Part shown: positions 13,419 through 14,816 of the stretch, in pieces
How the letters are laid out: each line of letters starts with the position of its first letter
Numbering within the stretch: the first letter of the stretch is position 1
Position numbers and translations under genes: made by a program
Assembly (NCBI GenBank): GCA_964365025.1
Contig: CAYIOJ010000023.1
Span: 1-14,816 of the forward strand
Direction: 5' to 3'
Length of the DNA stretch: 14,816 nucleotides
Origin: UBA10003 sp964365025
Lineage (GTDB): Bacteria; Patescibacteriota; Patescibacteriia; Magasanikbacterales; UBA10003
The notes under the pieces: generated by a model
Seen by the model: the letters and a program-made list of their open reading frames with translations, nothing else
Told to the model about the DNA's origin: nothing
Database searches by the model: none

Positions 13419-13691
13419 TTGAGGAATCGCAAAGGAGACAAAAAGAAGAGAAGCGTGAAGGTGCGTGACTTGCCGGGAGACAAGTCACGCAATATAACGG
13501 CGATGATCCGAAACTCCGAACTCACCGCCGCGGAAGAGGCAGTGTTCCGCGCGCGGCGTGGAATATCGCTCGCGCCAGGTGAACGGTTGGATTTCCGCGG
13601 CCAGGACAACGACCTCACTCGTTATCGTCTCCGCGCCATAGAAGCGCGCGTCTTCAACTTCCGCCGACGCGGCCGCGGCCATCGCGGCTAG
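13419..13691 (+). CDS. Small Arg-rich protein resembling sigma-70 region 4
   Basis: The 90-residue, strongly basic product starts at TTG behind a strong Shine-Dalgarno; nothing supports the longer frame from 13305, which would begin inside the opposite gene. The first 30 residues are a basic tail. Residues 35-49 (LTAAEEAVFRARRGI) resemble region 4.1 of housekeeping sigma factors, and 61-79 (GQDNDLTRYRLRAIEARVF) resemble the GQxFxVTRERIRQIEAKAL helix-turn-helix of region 4.2. Several recognition-helix positions differ, and no other sigma regions are present. It may bind DNA or RNA polymerase as an anti-sigma-like or accessory factor; this is inference by eye. It has its own promoter and terminator and is much richer in GC than its neighbours. 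The alternative is a structured RNA; I found no RNase P, tmRNA or SRP RNA signature. Confidence 0.6.
   Translation: MRNRKGDKKKRSVKVRDLPGDKSRNITAMIRNSELTAAEEAVFRARRGISLAPGERLDFRGQDNDLTRYRLRAIEARVFNFRRRGRGHRG
13463..13490 (+). other. Strong hairpin inside the small Arg-rich gene
   Basis: GCGTGACTTG (13463-13472) and CAAGTCACGC (13481-13490) form a perfect 10-bp stem around CCGGGAGA. It lies about 45 bases into the coding region (residues 15-24), where it could slow translation or serve as a protein-binding site. It also keeps open the idea that the transcript has an RNA function. Confidence 0.6.
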
Positions 13692-13758
13692 CCCATCACC
13701 CCGCGGCAAAAACTAGACCGCCCCACCAATCCCTGCTTCAAGGGGAAACCTCAACACC

Positions 13759-13808
13759 CCGCGTCCATTGACAGGCAAAACTTGCCAACCAGTTGACGCG
13801 GTTTTTTT
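13759..13808 (+). terminator. Rho-independent terminator after the small Arg-rich gene
   Basis: CCGCGTC (13759-13765) pairs with GACGCGG (13795-13801), followed by seven T. An inner hairpin GGCAA/TTGCC is nested in the loop. It lies 67 bases after the stop at 13691. Confidence 0.8.
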
Positions 13809-13821
13809 ATTGAGATACAAT
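13793..13821 (+). promoter_or_regulatory. Promoter of the 84-residue protein gene, overlapping the preceding terminator
   Basis: TTGACG (13793-13798) and TACAAT (13816-13821) are 17 bases apart, each 5 of 6 to consensus. The -35 lies in the right arm of the upstream terminator stem and the spacer holds its T-tract. Transcription should start near 13828, about 23 bases before the ATG. Confidence 0.65.
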
Positions 13822-13850
13822 AATAGCAAGTGAACATAATCTAACTCAAT

Positions 13851-14105
13851 ATGCCTGACATTATCAATGCGCCACAACCAGAAAAAAAGAAATATTCAGC
13901 CGCTGACAAAGAAGGCGCGGCAATTTGGACAGCTCGCAAGAATGGCGACCCCACCAAAGATAAAATTAAAATATTTGAAGAAAAATATAAGACTGCTTTT
14001 AAAGATTTTAACGAATGGGAACGCCATGTTGGGGTGCAAGACGGCAAAGGAATGGTCACAGAAAAAGCAGAAGAAATTATAGCAGAAATAGAACAAAGCC
14101 AATAA
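13851..14105 (+). CDS. Small hypothetical protein, 84 residues
   Basis: I recognise no family. The product is soluble, charged and probably helical, with no cysteine and no membrane segment. It has a Lys-rich start (EKKKYSAADKEGAAIW), a central IFEEKYKTAFKDFNEWERHV helix-like stretch and an acidic end (EKAEEIIAEIEQ). It has its own promoter just upstream and a strong terminator just downstream, which makes it a single-gene transcription unit and supports its being real. No Shine-Dalgarno precedes the ATG. The overlapping frames at 13841-14116 on both strands are less convincing. Confidence 0.7.
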   Translation: MPDIINAPQPEKKKYSAADKEGAAIWTARKNGDPTKDKIKIFEEKYKTAFKDFNEWERHVGVQDGKGMVTEKAEEIIAEIEQSQ

Positions 14106-14111
14106 ATTAAA

Positions 14112-14144
14112 AACACCTTCTAAAAATTTTGGAAGGTGTTTTTA
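14112..14144. terminator. Bidirectional rho-independent terminator
   Basis: AACACCTTC (14112-14120) pairs with GAAGGTGTT (14132-14140); T-runs follow on the + strand and, read on the - strand, after the other arm. It serves the 84-residue protein gene from the left and the tRNA transcript from the right. Confidence 0.85.
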
Positions 14145-14155
14145 ATTTTCCCAAA

Positions 14156-14227
14156 TGCCCTCGCGTGGAATCGAACCACGATTTTCAGCTCCGCAAGCTA
14201 GCGTCCTATCCATTGAACGACGAGGGC
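14156..14227 (-). tRNA. tRNA-Arg (anticodon GCG)
   Basis: A full 72-base cloverleaf folds on the - strand: acceptor GCCCTCG/CGAGGGC, D-stem GTTC/GGAC with loop AATGGATA, anticodon stem CTAGC/GCTGA with loop TTGCGGA, a 4-base variable region and T-arm CGTGG TTCGATT CCACG. The loop reads T-T-GCG-G-A, giving anticodon GCG (codons CGC and, by wobble, CGU). An A at position 20 of the D-loop fits an arginine identity. The bottom pair of the anticodon stem (C-A) is mismatched and the next is T-G. CCA is not encoded; the base after the stem is discriminator A. It lies 19 bases past the stop of the preceding - strand gene, so it may be cut from a shared transcript. Confidence 0.9.
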
Positions 14228-14246
14228 CTAAATTTTTTAAATTAAA

Positions 14247-14750
14247 TCACAACTTCAAAATCTTCCAAATCAAGTCTGACAAAGGCACTTCTTTTTTTCC
14301 GCCATCCTCAACTAAAAATTGCGCCAATGTCTGACGAATCTCCTCCGGTTCTTGCGTGTCCAAATGCAATGACAGCGGCGGCCGAACTGAACTTTGAAAA
14401 TCAAGAAACAAATCCTTGGTAACCGGCGGCTCGTGAATAATCCAGAATGATTTCATGTTCGCGTAATTGTAAAATCGCCCGTTGACTAAAATCCCTTTAT
14501 CCGTTATCGCCACTTTGAGCAAAAGCGGGGCGCGAGTGTGACTCATAAAAATAATCGCGGCAAAAAGCGCCACCATCAAAGCAAAAAGAAAATTCGCCGT
14601 CAGCAAGGCAAAAGCGATTAAAGCCAGAGTAATCACGCTCATCACCATATACCACATTTTGCCCCTTTGATATTGCAATGTTTCCGGAATTTCCCAACTG
14701 TGAATAATATCCAAGTCACCAATCTGAATTGAATCGTTTTGAATTGCCAT
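14247..14750 (-). CDS. Two-helix membrane protein with a PH-like C-terminal domain, function unknown
   Basis: The 167-residue product has a short polar N-terminus, two adjacent membrane helices (about 34-50 and 53-70) and a cytosolic C-terminal part. The part at 75-130 (LLLKVAITDKGILVNGRFYNYANMKSFWII) has the strand pattern of bacterial PH-like domains: a strand with the I-T-D-x-G-I motif, then a strand ending in the F-W pair. A final helix (about 134-147) follows. Proteins of this shape are common and poorly understood; I cannot name a family. The ATG at 14750 has no Shine-Dalgarno. A TTGATA in the window's last 60 bases could be a -35, but no good -10 partners it. The tRNA lies just downstream on the same strand. 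Confidence 0.75.
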   Translation of the reverse strand: MAIQNDSIQIGDLDIIHSWEIPETLQYQRGKMWYMVMSVITLALIAFALLTANFLFALMVALFAAIIFMSHTRAPLLLKVAITDKGILVNGRFYNYANMKSFWIIHEPPVTKDLFLDFQSSVRPPLSLHLDTQEPEEIRQTLAQFLVEDGGKKEVPLSDLIWKILKL

Positions 14751-14816
14751 ATAAATATAGTTATTGGTGTGTCTTTACAGTTTGGCTAGAACCTATTTTA
14801 TCAAAAACTGCTGAAC

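Noticed and set aside
13352..13709. Two frames antisense to the small Arg-rich gene (13352-13618 and 13485-13709)
   Set aside because: Neither has a ribosome site or promoter on the - strand, while the + strand frame has promoter, Shine-Dalgarno and terminator.
13376..13808. RNase P RNA, tmRNA or SRP RNA
   Set aside because: Size and GC content suggested a housekeeping RNA, but I saw no conserved core sequence of any of the three on either strand.
14751..14816. Promoter for the two-helix membrane protein
   Set aside because: A TTGATA is present but the best -10 (TGTAAA) is at 19-base spacing and matches poorly.

Overview
The window looks like part of a Candidatus Patescibacteria (CPR) genome, probably on the Parcubacteria side. 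This rests on gene content: type IV secretion pilin-like membrane hairpins, a TolB-like propeller on a membrane anchor, a membrane-tethered Clp fragment, a large repetitive secreted protein, very tight gene packing and almost no Shine-Dalgarno sequences. TGA ends several genes, so the TGA-recoded lineages (Gracilibacteria, Absconditabacteria) are unlikely. No 16S gene or marker set is present, so the placement is inference.

Positions 1-7887 (+ strand) hold a run of close or overlapping genes. It starts with the C-terminal ATPase half of a ClpC-type unfoldase (cut by the window edge) and an overlapping small membrane protein. After a palindromic repeat comes a membrane-anchored beta-propeller protein, then a second palindrome. 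Next is a DsbA-like thiol oxidoreductase overlapping by ATGA with the first of two tandem paralogues, which in turn overlaps the second by ATGA. Each paralogue has a signal peptide, a cysteine-rich ectodomain and a T4SS-pilin-like two-helix membrane module. The first ends in a lytic transglycosylase domain, the second in an N-acetylmuramoyl-L-alanine amidase domain. The layout suggests an envelope machine: DsbA-like protein to form disulfides, and two hydrolases on a shared platform to cut both glycan and peptide linkages of peptidoglycan. radA follows and carries an in-frame 81-bp palindromic element.

Positions 7899-8008 are a nested palindromic element between the convergent radA and recG genes. 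Positions 8014-13321 (- strand) hold recG, a 637-residue secreted protein with repeated beta-rich modules (S-layer-like candidate), and a 365-residue membrane-anchored AAA+ protein that is a Clp D1 domain without the Clp N-domain or D2.

Positions 13329-13369 hold interleaved divergent promoters. The + strand one drives an Arg-rich 90-residue protein that resembles sigma-70 region 4, with a TTG start and the only strong Shine-Dalgarno in the window. A terminator overlaps the promoter of an unrecognised 84-residue protein. On the - strand at the right end, a two-helix membrane protein is followed by tRNA-Arg with anticodon GCG; a shared bidirectional terminator separates it from the + strand unit. 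No stretch longer than 300 bases lacks a gene. Positions 14751-14816 hold nothing I can name with confidence.
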